Source: Elioraea rosea
GTDB taxonomy: Bacteria > Pseudomonadota > Alphaproteobacteria > Acetobacterales > Acetobacteraceae
Reading direction: 5' to 3'
DNA length: 64,000 bases
NCBI RefSeq assembly: GCF_007644105.1
Contig: NZ_VFAC01000006.1
Span: 62,001-126,000 of the forward strand
The translations under genes and the position numbers were made by a program. The notes under the pieces are model-generated. The model had not been told where the DNA came from, did not search any database, and worked only from the letters and a program-made list of their open reading frames with translations. Positions 48,323 to 57,688 of this stretch are shown one piece after another; within the stretch, counting starts at the first letter, position 1; each line of letters starts with the position of its first letter.

Positions 48323-49260
48323 TAGCGGATCCTCGGGTCGAACACGGTGTAGAGGAGATCGATGGCCAGGTTCACCAGCACGTAGACGAAGCTGAACAGC
48401 AGCACCACGCCCTGGATCACCGGGTAGTCGCGGCGGAGAATGGCATCGACGGTGAGCCGGCCGAGGCCGGGGATCGCGAACACGCTCTCGGTCACCACCG
48501 CGCCGCCGATGAGCAGCGCGATGCCGATCCCGATGACGGTGGAGATCGGCACCGCGGCGTTCTTCAGCGCATGCAGGAACAAGATTCCCCGGCTGCCAAG
48601 GCCCTTGGCCTTGGCTGTCCGGATGTAGTCCTGCGCCAGCACCTCCAGCATCGTCGCGCGGGTGATGCGCGCGATCAGCGCGATGTAGATGGACCCGAGC
48701 GCGATCGCGGGCAGGATGAGGTTCTCGAGGAACGGCCAGAAGCCCTCGCTCAGCGGCGTGTAGCCCTGCACCGGCAGCCAGTCGAGCTGGAGCGCGAAGA
48801 TGTAGGCGAGCACGTAGCCGGTGACGAACACCGGCACCGAGAAGCCGAACACCGCGAAGGCCATCACCGCGCGGTCGATCCACGAACCGGCCTTCCAGGC
48901 GGCGACCACGCCCATCGGCACCGCGATGCAGATCGCGAGCACGATGGTGATGAGCATAAGGCTCGTCGTGGGCTCGATGCGCTGCGCGATCATGTGGCTG
49001 ACCGGCAGGTTGGTGAAGATCGAGACGCCCAGATCGCCCTGGACGATGCGCCACAGCCATTCCGTGAAGCGCACCACGAAGGGCCTGTCGAGGCCGAGCG
49101 AGGCGCGGATGCGCTCGACATCCTGCGGCGTCGCTTGGTCACCCGCGATCACGGCGGCGGGATCGCCCGGCGCGAGGTAGAGAAGCGAGAACACGAAGAA
49201 GGCGACGATCAGCATCACCGGAATGGTGGCCAGAACGCGCCGTGCGATGTACGCGAGCAT
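48319..49260 (-). CDS. dppB: Peptide-type ABC transporter permease, DppB family
   Basis: A 313-aa permease with six helices. MLAYIARRVLATIPVMLIVAFFVFSLLYLAPGDPA is the typical DppB start; the coupling loop is LEVLAQDYIRTAKAKGLGSRGILFLHALKNA. ATG 49260 lies 57 bases after the stop of the last binding-protein gene. It is the first gene of the membrane core and must be transcribed through the long receptor array upstream, unless a promoter lies within. Confidence 0.94.
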   Translation of the reverse strand: MLAYIARRVLATIPVMLIVAFFVFSLLYLAPGDPAAVIAGDQATPQDVERIRASLGLDRPFVVRFTEWLWRIVQGDLGVSIFTNLPVSHMIAQRIEPTTSLMLITIVLAICIAVPMGVVAAWKAGSWIDRAVMAFAVFGFSVPVFVTGYVLAYIFALQLDWLPVQGYTPLSEGFWPFLENLILPAIALGSIYIALIARITRATMLEVLAQDYIRTAKAKGLGSRGILFLHALKNAAVPISTVIGIGIALLIGGAVVTESVFAIPGLGRLTVDAILRRDYPVIQGVVLLFSFVYVLVNLAIDLLYTVFDPRIRY

Positions 49261-49317
49261 CGCCCTAGCCGCCCCGCGGCAACGAGATTGCGCCGATGTC
49301 GATCACGCCACTCACCC

Positions 49318-50907
49318 TCATGTCTTCTGAACACCCCAGAACACCGGCATCGGCCCCTTGCCGACGCCGCTGACGCTCCGCCGCCACGCCTGATACGACA
49401 TGAAGAGCCCGTTGGGCACCCATGTCATGAACTCCATCGAGGCGGCGTTCAGCCGTGCCACCGCCTCGCGCTCTTCCGCAACCCCCTCGGCCGCGAACCA
49501 CCCTGCGATCGCCGCCTCGATCCCCGCGTTGCTCGGCCAGCCGAACCAGGCATCCGGCCCGTTGGTGCGGAGCGCGGTGTAGGAGGCAGGGGTCGCACAG
49601 TCCGCGCCCGCGTGCCAGGTGTGGAACACGTTCCACCCGCCCTGGTCCGGCCGGTCCTTGCGGGCACGGCGCTGCGCCACCGATCCCCAATCGGTCGCAA
49701 CCCGCTCGACGGAGAGGCCGAGCTCGCCGAGCAGGCGCTCGCTCACGTCCGCCATCGCCTTCAGCGGCGCCACATCGTCCGCCGACAGGAGAACGACCGG
49801 CGCGCCCTGCTGCCCCGCGGCGACGACGAGGCGACGCGCGCCCTCGAGGTCACGCGGGCCGCTCAGGATCTCGCCCCCCTCTTCGGAGTAGAGCGGCGTG
49901 CCAGGCGTGAAGAAGCTCGGGCAGAACCGCCAGAGCACGTCGTCGGCCCCGACCACGGCGCGCATGAAGTCGCCCTGGTCCGCCGCGATGGCGACGGCGC
50001 GGCGGACGCGCACGTCATCGAAGGGCGGGAAGAGGTGGTTGAAGCGGATCGCGCCGATCGCACCCATCGGATCGGCAATCTCGACCGCGACGGAACGGTT
50101 CCGCCTGAGCCCGGGTGCGAGATCGGGAAGCACGGTCTCGACCCAGTCGACAGTGCCTGAATCGAGGGCAGCCGCGGCTTCGTCAGGCACCGCCATGCTG
50201 CGCCACTCGATGCGGTCGAGCGCCATGCGCTTGCCGCCCGAGAGCCAGTCGGGCTGCTCCTGCCGTGGCGCATACTCGGCGAAGCGCTCGAACACCGCGC
50301 TCCGCCCCTTGTCCCAGAGATCGGCGCGGAACCGCATCGGTCCCGAGCCGACCGCCTCGTCGATCTCGGCGAACGGGTCGGTGCGCGCGAGGCGCTCGGG
50401 CATGATGAAGGCGCAGGGCGCCGATTGCTTGCCGAGCGCGTGGAGGAGCTTCGGATAGGGCCGCGACAGAACGAGCCGGACCGTGCGGTCATCCGATGCG
50501 GAGAGCTCCTGCCTCAGCGCGCGGATCATCTGCCCCATCGGGTCGCGCACCATCCACCGCTCGAGGCTCGCGACCACGTCCGCCCCGCGCACCGGCGCGC
50601 CATCGTGGAAGCGCAGGCCCTCGCGCAGGCGAATGGTCCACACCAGGGCGTCGGCCGAGGTCTCGTGGCCCTCGGCCATCTGCGGCTGCGGGCGGAACTG
50701 GCTGTCGATGCCGTACAGCATGTCCCACACGAGCAGCGCGGCGTTGCGAACGACGTACTGCGTGCCCCAGACCGGGTCGATGCTGGAAAGACCCGCCTGC
50801 GGCACGAAGCGGAGCGTGCGGGCCGCGGCACCTTGCGCGTGCACGGACGGTGCGGCGAGGCCGAGCCCCGCCGCAGCAACGGCCGTGATCAGCGCCCTGC
50901 GCCGCAT
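49318..50907 (-). CDS. ABC transporter solute-binding protein, family 5 (array member SBP1)
   Basis: A 529-aa periplasmic receptor, last of the array and adjacent to dppB. The signal MRRRALITAVAAAGLGLAAPSVHAQ has a weak twin-arginine character. It shares WGTQYVVRN, HTWHAGADC and a DWVE block with SBP3, its closest relative by eye. FTPGTP and the terminal MPVFWGVQK are intact. ATG 50907. Possible ligands are short peptides, but family-5 proteins also bind sugars, opines, nickel chelates or glutathione. Confidence 0.9.
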   Translation of the reverse strand: MRRRALITAVAAAGLGLAAPSVHAQGAAARTLRFVPQAGLSSIDPVWGTQYVVRNAALLVWDMLYGIDSQFRPQPQMAEGHETSADALVWTIRLREGLRFHDGAPVRGADVVASLERWMVRDPMGQMIRALRQELSASDDRTVRLVLSRPYPKLLHALGKQSAPCAFIMPERLARTDPFAEIDEAVGSGPMRFRADLWDKGRSAVFERFAEYAPRQEQPDWLSGGKRMALDRIEWRSMAVPDEAAAALDSGTVDWVETVLPDLAPGLRRNRSVAVEIADPMGAIGAIRFNHLFPPFDDVRVRRAVAIAADQGDFMRAVVGADDVLWRFCPSFFTPGTPLYSEEGGEILSGPRDLEGARRLVVAAGQQGAPVVLLSADDVAPLKAMADVSERLLGELGLSVERVATDWGSVAQRRARKDRPDQGGWNVFHTWHAGADCATPASYTALRTNGPDAWFGWPSNAGIEAAIAGWFAAEGVAEEREAVARLNAASMEFMTWVPNGLFMSYQAWRRSVSGVGKGPMPVFWGVQKT

Positions 50908-50931
50908 GCCCGCTCCGCTCCCGCCCTCCGT

Positions 50932-52545
50932 TCAGCCGCCGCCCTTGCCCATGTTGTAGAACAGCACGACCGGGCTCTTGATCACGCCCGTGACGTCGCG
51001 CCGCCATGCCGAGGGCGAGAGGAAATGCCCGAGCGGAACATGCGGCACCACCTTGAACGCCTCGATCTGCAGCTCGCGCGCGAGCCGCTGCTGCTCGGCG
51101 AGGTTCGGCGCCTCGAACCACTCCGCGCGCAGCGCCTCCATCTTCTCGCTCGAAGGCCAGCCGAACCAGCCGCCCGGTCCGGTGCCGACCGCGCGCATGC
51201 CCACAGCCGCCGGCGGGTCGAGCCAGTCAGGCCCAGCCCAGGTCGTGTGGAAGATGTTCCAGCCGCCGCGATCGACCGGCTCGCGGCTCGCGCGGCGCTG
51301 CACCACCGTGCCCCAATCGGTCGCGACGAACTCGTGGTTGACGCCGAGGCGGCGCATGAGGTCGGCCGTCACCTGGCTCTGGGCGGCGATGGTCGGGAAG
51401 TCCGAGGCGTGCAACTGCACGATCTTCTGGCCGGAGTAGCCGGCCTTGGCGAGCGCCTCCTTCGCCTTCTCGATGCTGCGCACCTGCAGCGCCTCCGAGC
51501 CGGCTTCGGTGTGCATCGGCCCACCGAGCGACCAGTAGGAGTAGCTCGTCTTGTACATCGAGCTTTCGTCGCCGACGACGGCGCGCAGGAAGTCCTCCTG
51601 GTTGACGGCGAGCAGGAGCGCCTGGCGGATCTCCGGGTTGTCGAAGGGCGGATGCAGGTGGTTGAGCCGCATCATGCCGATCGTTCCGATCGTGTCGCGG
51701 TTCTCGACGACGACCTGGCGGTTGCGTCGGAACAGCGGCAGCAGGTCATGCAGCGGCAGTTCGATGAAGTCGACCTCGCCGTTCATCAGCGCGTTGCCGG
51801 CCGTGGCCGGGTCGGTGATGATGTGCCACTCCATCCGCTCGGCGTTCGCGCGCTTGCCGCCGGCCGTCCACGACACCTCCTCCTGGCGCGGAACGTAGGC
51901 GTCGTTCCTCATGTACACGGCGCGCGAGCCGGGCACCCACTCGTCGCGCATGAAGCGATACGGCCCGGAACCGACCCAGGAGGTGATCTGGGTGTTCGGG
52001 TCGGTCGCCGCGACGCTCTCTGGCATGATGAAGCAGGGGCTCGCATTGGGCTTGGCGATCGCCGCGAGCAAGTGCGTGAAGGGCCGCTGCAGCTTGATGC
52101 GGAAGCGGCGGTCGTCGATCGCCTCGATGGTGTCGAGGCGCTTGGCGATCTCCTGCCCGAACCCGTCGCGCGCCCACCAGCGCTTGATCGAGGCGACGCA
52201 ATCCTGCGCGCGCACCGGCTCGCCGTTGTGGAACTTCTGCCCCTCCCGCAGCGTGAAGACATAGGTCTTGCCGTCGTCCTCAATCTGCCAGCCGTCCGCG
52301 GCCTGCGGCTTGACCTCGAACTTCTCGTCGACGGAGAGGATGGTGTCGTAGACGAGATAGGAGTGCGTGCGGGTGATCGTCGCGGTCGTCCACACCGGGT
52401 CGAGGCTGGTGAGGTTCGCCTGCGGCACGATCCTGAGCGTGCGCGCGGCCGCACCCTGGGCGACGGCAGGCGCGCTGACGGTGCCTCCGAAGCCCGAGGC
52501 GGCGAGGCCGCCGGCGGCGGCTCCAAGAAGTTGACGACGGCGCAT
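50932..52545 (-). CDS. ABC transporter solute-binding protein, family 5 (array member SBP2)
   Basis: A 537-aa receptor with a twin-arginine-like signal (RRRQLLGAAAGGLAASG, cleavage near PAVAQG). It is the most divergent member: ITRTHSYLVYDTI replaces the TRNHG block, VDFIE replaces DWWE, FTPGTP is missing (YSYWSLGGP), and it ends LFYNMGKGGG instead of FWxVxK. It shares PCF-MPE and MMR-NHLHPPFD with SBP6. ATG 52545 has GAGGGAG on the minus strand. It probably recognises a distinct ligand (inference). Confidence 0.9.
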   Translation of the reverse strand: MRRRQLLGAAAGGLAASGFGGTVSAPAVAQGAAARTLRIVPQANLTSLDPVWTTATITRTHSYLVYDTILSVDEKFEVKPQAADGWQIEDDGKTYVFTLREGQKFHNGEPVRAQDCVASIKRWWARDGFGQEIAKRLDTIEAIDDRRFRIKLQRPFTHLLAAIAKPNASPCFIMPESVAATDPNTQITSWVGSGPYRFMRDEWVPGSRAVYMRNDAYVPRQEEVSWTAGGKRANAERMEWHIITDPATAGNALMNGEVDFIELPLHDLLPLFRRNRQVVVENRDTIGTIGMMRLNHLHPPFDNPEIRQALLLAVNQEDFLRAVVGDESSMYKTSYSYWSLGGPMHTEAGSEALQVRSIEKAKEALAKAGYSGQKIVQLHASDFPTIAAQSQVTADLMRRLGVNHEFVATDWGTVVQRRASREPVDRGGWNIFHTTWAGPDWLDPPAAVGMRAVGTGPGGWFGWPSSEKMEALRAEWFEAPNLAEQQRLARELQIEAFKVVPHVPLGHFLSPSAWRRDVTGVIKSPVVLFYNMGKGGG

Positions 52546-52656
52546 AACGAGCACTCCCTCTCTCGTGTTCCCCAAAGCAGAAGCCGCGCGGCGGGCCAGT
52601 CCCGGCACCTCCTCGCAGCCCCCTCCCCCTCGCCGGCATCGTTGCGCCGGCAGCAC

Positions 52657-52680
52657 GGGGCGGCGCACGCGCGCCGCCCC
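52657..52680 (-). terminator. Perfect 10-bp hairpin after the SBP3 stop codon
   Basis: GGGGCGGCGC (52657-52666), loop ACGC, GCGCCGCCCC (52671-52680). On the minus strand it begins 13 bases after the SBP3 stop, at the head of the 147-bp gap before SBP2. It is very stable but lacks a T-run, so it may be a partial terminator or a 3' stabiliser of SBP3 mRNA. Confidence 0.5.
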
Positions 52681-52692
52681 GCCAGTCCGAGC

Positions 52693-54291
52693 TCAGCTCT
52701 TGGTCACGCCCCAGAAGAACGGCAGCGGACCCTTGGTGATGCCGGTGACGTTCCGCCGCCACGCCTGGTAGCCGAGATAGAAGCCGTTCGGGATGTAGAC
52801 GACGTGCTCCATCGCGGTCTTGTTGATGCCGTCGAACGCGGCCTTCTCATCGGCCGGCGTCGCGGCATTCAGCCACTTGTCGATCTCCGCCTCCACCTCC
52901 GGGCTGTTCGGCCAGCCGAACCACGCGCCGTCTCCGTTCGCACGCACCGCGTTGTACGAGGCGGGCGCGATGCAGTCGGCGCCGGCGTGCCAGGTGTGGA
53001 AGATGTGCCACCCGCCCTGGCCCGGAGGCGCCTTCGAGGCGCGCCGCTGCCCGACCGTGCCCCAGTCAGTCGCGACGAAGTCGACGGTCATGCCGAGGCT
53101 GCGGAGGAGCGCGTTCGTCACCTCGCCCATCGCCTTCAGCGGCGCCTGGTCCTGCGCCACGAGAACGGTGATCGGCTGGCCGCTGTAGCCGCTCTCGGCG
53201 AGCAGGCGCTTGGCGCCGTCGATGTTGCGCGGTCCCTTCAGCACGTCGCCGCCGACTTCCGTGTAGGCCGGCGTGCCCGGCGTGAAGAACGACGGCAGCG
53301 TCTTCCAGAGCGCCTCGTCATTGCCGACGACGGCGCGCATGTAGTCCTCCTGGCTCAGCGCCATCTGCACGGCCCGGCGCACGCGCACGTCGTTGAACGG
53401 GGCGTGAAGGTGGTTGATGCGGAAGCTGCCGATGTTGCCGAGCGGGTCGGCGATGTCGACCATGATGTTGCGGTTGCGCCGCAGCACCGGAACGAGGTCG
53501 GGGATCGGGGTCTCCCACCAGTCCACCTCGCCGTTCTGCAGCGCGCCGGCGGCCGTCGCGGGGTCGGGGATGATGTTCCACTCGATCCGGTCGAAGTTGA
53601 TCTTCTTGCCGCCGGAGAGCCAGTCGGGCGCTTCGTCGCGCGGCTGGTAGTCGGCGAAGCGCTCGAACACGGCCTTGGAGCCGGGCACCCACTCGTCGCG
53701 CTTGAAGCGCATCGGGCCGGAGCCGATCACCTCCTCGGGCTTGATCTGGGTGAAGCTGTCCGTCTTGGCGACAGCCTCGGGCATGATGAACGCCATCGGC
53801 GTGTTGTTCTTGCCGAGCGCGAAGATCATCTTGGTGAAGGGCTGGTTGAGGCGGAACCGGAACGTCCGGTCGTCGACGGCCTCGAGCGCATCGAGCCGCG
53901 CACGGATCAGCTGGCCGAGCGGGTCGCGCGGCATCCAGCGGATCAGGCTCTGCACCACGTCCTTGGACAGGACCGGCTCGCCGTTGTGGAACTTGAGGCC
54001 GGGGCGGAGCCGGAACGTCCAGGTCTTGAAGTCGGCGGAGTGCTCCTCGCTCTCGACCATCTGGCGCTTCGGCTCGAGCTGGCTGTCGACGCCGTAGAGC
54101 GTATCCCAGATCAGCGCCGAGCCGTTGCGCACGACGTACTGCGTGCCCCAGATCGGGTCGAGATTGGCAAGGTTCGCCTGCGGCACGAAGCGCAGGACGC
54201 GCGTGGCCGAGGCCTGCCCGTGCACCGACGGTGCGGCAAATGCTGCTGTACCCGCCGCGATGCTGCCGGCGAGAAAGTCACGACGTTTCAT
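52693..54291 (-). CDS. ABC transporter solute-binding protein, family 5 (array member SBP3)
   Basis: A 532-aa receptor. The signal MKRRDFLAGSIAAGTAAFAA, with cleavage near VHGQA, is a good twin-arginine match (RRDFLAG). It shares WGTQYVVRN and HTWHAGADC with SBP1. The DWWE block, FFTPGTP and terminal PFFWGVTK are intact. ATG 54291 has a GGGGG run upstream on the minus strand. It is bordered by the two largest gaps of the array, each with a stable hairpin, so its expression may be set separately from its neighbours. Confidence 0.9.
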   Translation of the reverse strand: MKRRDFLAGSIAAGTAAFAAPSVHGQASATRVLRFVPQANLANLDPIWGTQYVVRNGSALIWDTLYGVDSQLEPKRQMVESEEHSADFKTWTFRLRPGLKFHNGEPVLSKDVVQSLIRWMPRDPLGQLIRARLDALEAVDDRTFRFRLNQPFTKMIFALGKNNTPMAFIMPEAVAKTDSFTQIKPEEVIGSGPMRFKRDEWVPGSKAVFERFADYQPRDEAPDWLSGGKKINFDRIEWNIIPDPATAAGALQNGEVDWWETPIPDLVPVLRRNRNIMVDIADPLGNIGSFRINHLHAPFNDVRVRRAVQMALSQEDYMRAVVGNDEALWKTLPSFFTPGTPAYTEVGGDVLKGPRNIDGAKRLLAESGYSGQPITVLVAQDQAPLKAMGEVTNALLRSLGMTVDFVATDWGTVGQRRASKAPPGQGGWHIFHTWHAGADCIAPASYNAVRANGDGAWFGWPNSPEVEAEIDKWLNAATPADEKAAFDGINKTAMEHVVYIPNGFYLGYQAWRRNVTGITKGPLPFFWGVTKS

Positions 54292-54433
54292 TGTATTCAG
54301 CCCCCACTGCCTTTCTTCGGCCTGAGGACCGGCGCCCCCGCACGGCGGGCGCAGCCAGGCTTGCCGCCAGGTCCGCCCCCGCCATGTCCGGGACCCGCAT
54401 TCGGGCCCCAAGCCATCCCACCGCGCACTTTAC

Positions 54434-54480
54434 GGGCAGGGCAGCGCGGCGCAAGCCGTTATCGCAACCCTGCCCTGCCC
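54434..54480 (-). terminator. Perfect 11-bp inverted repeat after the SBP4 stop codon
   Basis: GGGCAGGGCAG (54434-54444) and CTGCCCTGCCC (54470-54480) are perfectly complementary across 25 bases that contain an inner CGGC/GCCG stem. On the minus strand it starts 19 bases after the SBP4 stop, in the 208-bp gap before SBP3. No T-run follows. An attenuator, partial terminator or RNase-protected 3' end are all possible. Confidence 0.5.
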
Positions 54481-54499
54481 TTTCCTCATCCGTTACGGT

Positions 54500-56086
54500 T
54501 CAGCCCTTGCGGATGTTCCAGAACACCGGAATACCCTTGAGCACGCCCTGCAGGTTCCGCCGGTAGGCGGTGAACTGCTTGTAGTGCCCAAGCGGGATGC
54601 CGGGCGCAGCCTGCAGGGCCGCCGCCTGGATCTCCGCCGCGATGCGCTTCTGCTCGGCGAGGTCGGTCGAGGCGAGCCACCGGTTCCGGAGCTCCTCGAG
54701 CTTCGGCACGTTCGGCCAGCCGAACCAGGCCTGGTCGCCGTGGCCGCGGATCTGGCTGTGCACCAGCGGGTCGAGGAAGTCGTAGCCAGCGAAGCTGGTG
54801 CAGAGCACGCTCCACCCGCCCTGGCCGGGCGGCTGCTTGCTCGACCGCCGCTGCAGCACCGTTCCCCAGTCCATCGCCTGGTAGTCGGTGTCGAAGCCGA
54901 TCTGGCGGAACACGTCGCCCATCACCTCGGACGCCGCCTTCGGCGCGAGGATGTCGGTGGGCCCGAGGAAGACCACCTTCTCGCCGCGATAGCCGGCAGC
55001 CCGCACGGCCTCCCGGGCGGCGGCGATATTCTTCTTGAACGCATCGAGCCCGGCCTCGTTCGCCATCGGCGTGCCCGGCGTGAACCAGCCGACGCCGGTC
55101 GTGTAGCCGGCGGGGTCGTTGCCGTTGATGGCGACGACCACGTCCTCCTGGTTCACCGCGGCGATCACCGCACGGCGAACCGCTTCGTTGTCGAAGGGCG
55201 GGTGAAGCGTGTTGAACCGGAGCGCCGAGATCAGCCCGATCGGGTCCTGCACGTCGACCACGATGTTCCGGTTGCGGCGGAGCAGCGGCTGGATGTCGAC
55301 CTGCGGCTGCTCCCACCAGTCGATCTCGCCTGCCTGCAGCGCCGCGGCGGCCGTTGCCGGGTCGGGTAGGATGCGCCACTCGATGCGGTCGACGTTCATG
55401 ACCTTCGGCCCAGCCGTCAGGCTCGGCGTTCCGCTGCTCACCGGCACATAGTCGGCGAAGCGCTCGTAGACGAGGATCTGGCCGGTGATCCATTCCTCGC
55501 GCTTGAAGCGCATCGGGCCCGAGCCCGTGTAGTCGGTGATCTGCTGGAACGGATCGGTCTTCGCGACCCGCTCGGGCATGATGTATAGCCCGTTCGAGGG
55601 CTTCGCCAGCGTCGGGATCAGGCGAGGATAGGGCGCCTTCAGCCGGAAGCGGATGCGCTTGTCGTCGAGCGCTGTGACCTCGTCCGTCGCCGCAGCCGCG
55701 GCCTGGCCCATCGGGTCGCGCCGCCACCAGCGGGTGATCGAGGCAACGCAGTCGGCCGCCCGCACGGGCTCGCCGTCGTGGAACTTGAGCCCGTCGCGCA
55801 GGGTGATGACGACCGTCCGCCCGCCATCCTCCTCCTGGTGGCCTGCCGCCATCTGCGGGTGCACGTTGAGTTCGGCGTCGGAGCCGTAGAGCATGTCGTA
55901 GACGAGCAGGCCGTGATTGCGCGTCACGTAGGCGGTCGTCCACACCGGGTCGAGGCTGCCGGGGTTCGACTGCGGAACGAACCGCAGGACCCTGTTCGCA
56001 GCCACGCCCTGCGACACCGCGGGGGCCGACAGCCCCGCCGTTGCCGCCAGCGCGGCACCACCCTTCAGAACGTCACGACGCTTCAT
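54500..56086 (-). CDS. ABC transporter solute-binding protein, family 5 (array member SBP4)
   Basis: A 528-aa receptor in the middle of the array. The signal MKRRDVLKGGAALAATAG, with cleavage near AVSQG, is the best twin-arginine match (RRDVLKG). VWTTAYVTRNHGLLVYDMLYG, GEIDWWEQP, WFTPGTP and PVFWNIRK are intact. It has no obvious single sister in the array; its end region reads FAGYDFLDPLVHSQIRGHG. ATG 56086; 18 bases after SBP5. Confidence 0.9.
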   Translation of the reverse strand: MKRRDVLKGGAALAATAGLSAPAVSQGVAANRVLRFVPQSNPGSLDPVWTTAYVTRNHGLLVYDMLYGSDAELNVHPQMAAGHQEEDGGRTVVITLRDGLKFHDGEPVRAADCVASITRWWRRDPMGQAAAAATDEVTALDDKRIRFRLKAPYPRLIPTLAKPSNGLYIMPERVAKTDPFQQITDYTGSGPMRFKREEWITGQILVYERFADYVPVSSGTPSLTAGPKVMNVDRIEWRILPDPATAAAALQAGEIDWWEQPQVDIQPLLRRNRNIVVDVQDPIGLISALRFNTLHPPFDNEAVRRAVIAAVNQEDVVVAINGNDPAGYTTGVGWFTPGTPMANEAGLDAFKKNIAAAREAVRAAGYRGEKVVFLGPTDILAPKAASEVMGDVFRQIGFDTDYQAMDWGTVLQRRSSKQPPGQGGWSVLCTSFAGYDFLDPLVHSQIRGHGDQAWFGWPNVPKLEELRNRWLASTDLAEQKRIAAEIQAAALQAAPGIPLGHYKQFTAYRRNLQGVLKGIPVFWNIRKG

Positions 56087-56104
56087 TCCGTACCTCCCTG
56101 TTCG

Positions 56105-57688
56105 CTACGCGCTCTCCACTCCCCAGAAGCGCGGTATGCCCCCCGGCTGGGCGACGCCGCGCAGTGTGCGACGATATGCCATCGGCTGGAAGAACTGTCC
56201 GAGCGGGACGTAGGGCACGTCCTCGAAGGCCTGCTCTTGCATCGCCGCCGCAATGAGCTTCTGTTCGGCGAGCGCCACCGCCTCGAACCATTCCTCGCGC
56301 AGCCTCTCGAGGCGCGGGCTGTCCGGCCAGCCGATGAAGCCCTGCGCGCCCTGCCCGCGCAGCACGAGATGGCCGGCGGGGTCGACATGGTCGAGCCCTG
56401 CCCAGTTCGAGAAATAGGCGCTCCAGCCGCCGCGCGAGACCGGCTCGCGCGAGCCAAGGCTGCGCACCACGCTGCCCCAGTCCATCGCCTTCTCCTCGAC
56501 GGACAGGCCGATGCGCCGGAGCATGTCGATGCCGACGGCAGACAGCGCGGCGAGGGCCGGAACATCGGTCGCGGTGAGCACGACGACGGGCTCACCCCTG
56601 TAGCCGCTCTCCGCGACCAGGCGTCGCGCCCGCTCGAGGTCGAAACGGAGTGCGTCCATGCCGGCCTCGGTCGCGAGCGGCGTGCCGGGGGTGAACACGC
56701 CGACCCCCGTTCGCCAAAGGGAACGATCGGTTCCCATGACCGCCTGCATGTAGTCTTCCTGGTTCACCGCGGGCAGCACCGCGCGGCGAAGGGCCGGGTT
56801 GTCGAAGGGCGGCTGCAGGTGGTTCATCCTGAGCGTCGAGATGAAGCCGAGCGGATCGGGGATCTCGACGGCAAGCGCGGCGTCGCGCCTCAGGGAAGCC
56901 AGCAGGTCGGGCGTGACGCGCTCCCACCAGTCAACCTCGCCTGCGCGAAGAGCCGCGGCCGCGGTCGCCGGGTCGGGAATGATCGTCCACTCGATGCGCG
57001 CGACGGAAGCGCGCTTCGGCCCCGCGAGGAACGAGACCGCCCCGTCCTCGCGCGGCACGTAGCCGTCGAAGCGCTCGTAGGCCACGCGCGCGCCTGGGTT
57101 CCACTCGTCGGCGCGGAACCGGAACGGCCCTGAGCCGATCGCTTCCGCCCCGCCGAAGGGCTGGAACGGATCGCGTGCCGCGATCCGCGCCGGCATGATG
57201 AAGGGGGCGAGGCTGCCGGGCTTGCCGAGTGCTGCGCGCATGTGCGGAAACGGCGCGCGGAGCCGGATCGCGAAGCGCCTGTCGTCGAGGGCGCGTATCT
57301 CCTCGGCGAGCGCGGCAAGCCGCGAGCCCATCGCGTCGCGCCTGCTCCAGCGCATCAGGGAGGCGACGCAATCCTCCGCGCGGACGGGTTCGCCGTCATG
57401 GAAGCGCAACCCCTCGCGGAGCGTGAACACCCAGCGCCGTCCGTCCTCCTCCACCCGGTCGCCGGCGAGCATCTGCGGTTGCGGCTGGAAGCCGTCATCG
57501 AGCGCGTAGAGCGTGTCCCACACCAGGAACCCGTGGTTGCGCGTGATGTAGGCGGTCGACGCGACGGGATCGACCACGGACAGGTTCGCGTGCGGGACGA
57601 AGCGAAGCGGCCGCGTCGCCTGGGCACGGGCCACGCTGGGTGCCGCGAGCGCCGCTGCGCCCGCGAGGAGGGAACGACGAGGGATCAT
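56105..57688 (-). CDS. ABC transporter solute-binding protein, family 5 (array member SBP5)
   Basis: A 527-aa receptor. The signal MIPRRSLLAGAAALAAPSVARAQ fits the twin-arginine pattern. TAYITRNHGFLVWDTLYALD, GEVDWWERV and VFTPGTP are present, and it shares WAGLDH and FIGWP with SBP7, its likely sister. The end is PRFWGVESA. ATG 57688 overlaps the SBP6 stop (ATGA), the tightest junction in the array, so the two receptors should be made in similar amounts. Confidence 0.9.
   Translation of the reverse strand: MIPRRSLLAGAAALAAPSVARAQATRPLRFVPHANLSVVDPVASTAYITRNHGFLVWDTLYALDDGFQPQPQMLAGDRVEEDGRRWVFTLREGLRFHDGEPVRAEDCVASLMRWSRRDAMGSRLAALAEEIRALDDRRFAIRLRAPFPHMRAALGKPGSLAPFIMPARIAARDPFQPFGGAEAIGSGPFRFRADEWNPGARVAYERFDGYVPREDGAVSFLAGPKRASVARIEWTIIPDPATAAAALRAGEVDWWERVTPDLLASLRRDAALAVEIPDPLGFISTLRMNHLQPPFDNPALRRAVLPAVNQEDYMQAVMGTDRSLWRTGVGVFTPGTPLATEAGMDALRFDLERARRLVAESGYRGEPVVVLTATDVPALAALSAVGIDMLRRIGLSVEEKAMDWGSVVRSLGSREPVSRGGWSAYFSNWAGLDHVDPAGHLVLRGQGAQGFIGWPDSPRLERLREEWFEAVALAEQKLIAAAMQEQAFEDVPYVPLGQFFQPMAYRRTLRGVAQPGGIPRFWGVESA

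Noticed and set aside
52657-54480. Classical intrinsic terminators in the receptor array
   Set aside because: The stems are strong but no T-run follows on the transcribed strand.
50425-54540. A 1371-codon open frame antisense to the binding-protein array
   Set aside because: It runs opposite to three clear receptor genes, is Arg/His/Ala-rich without domains, and arises from high GC at third positions.
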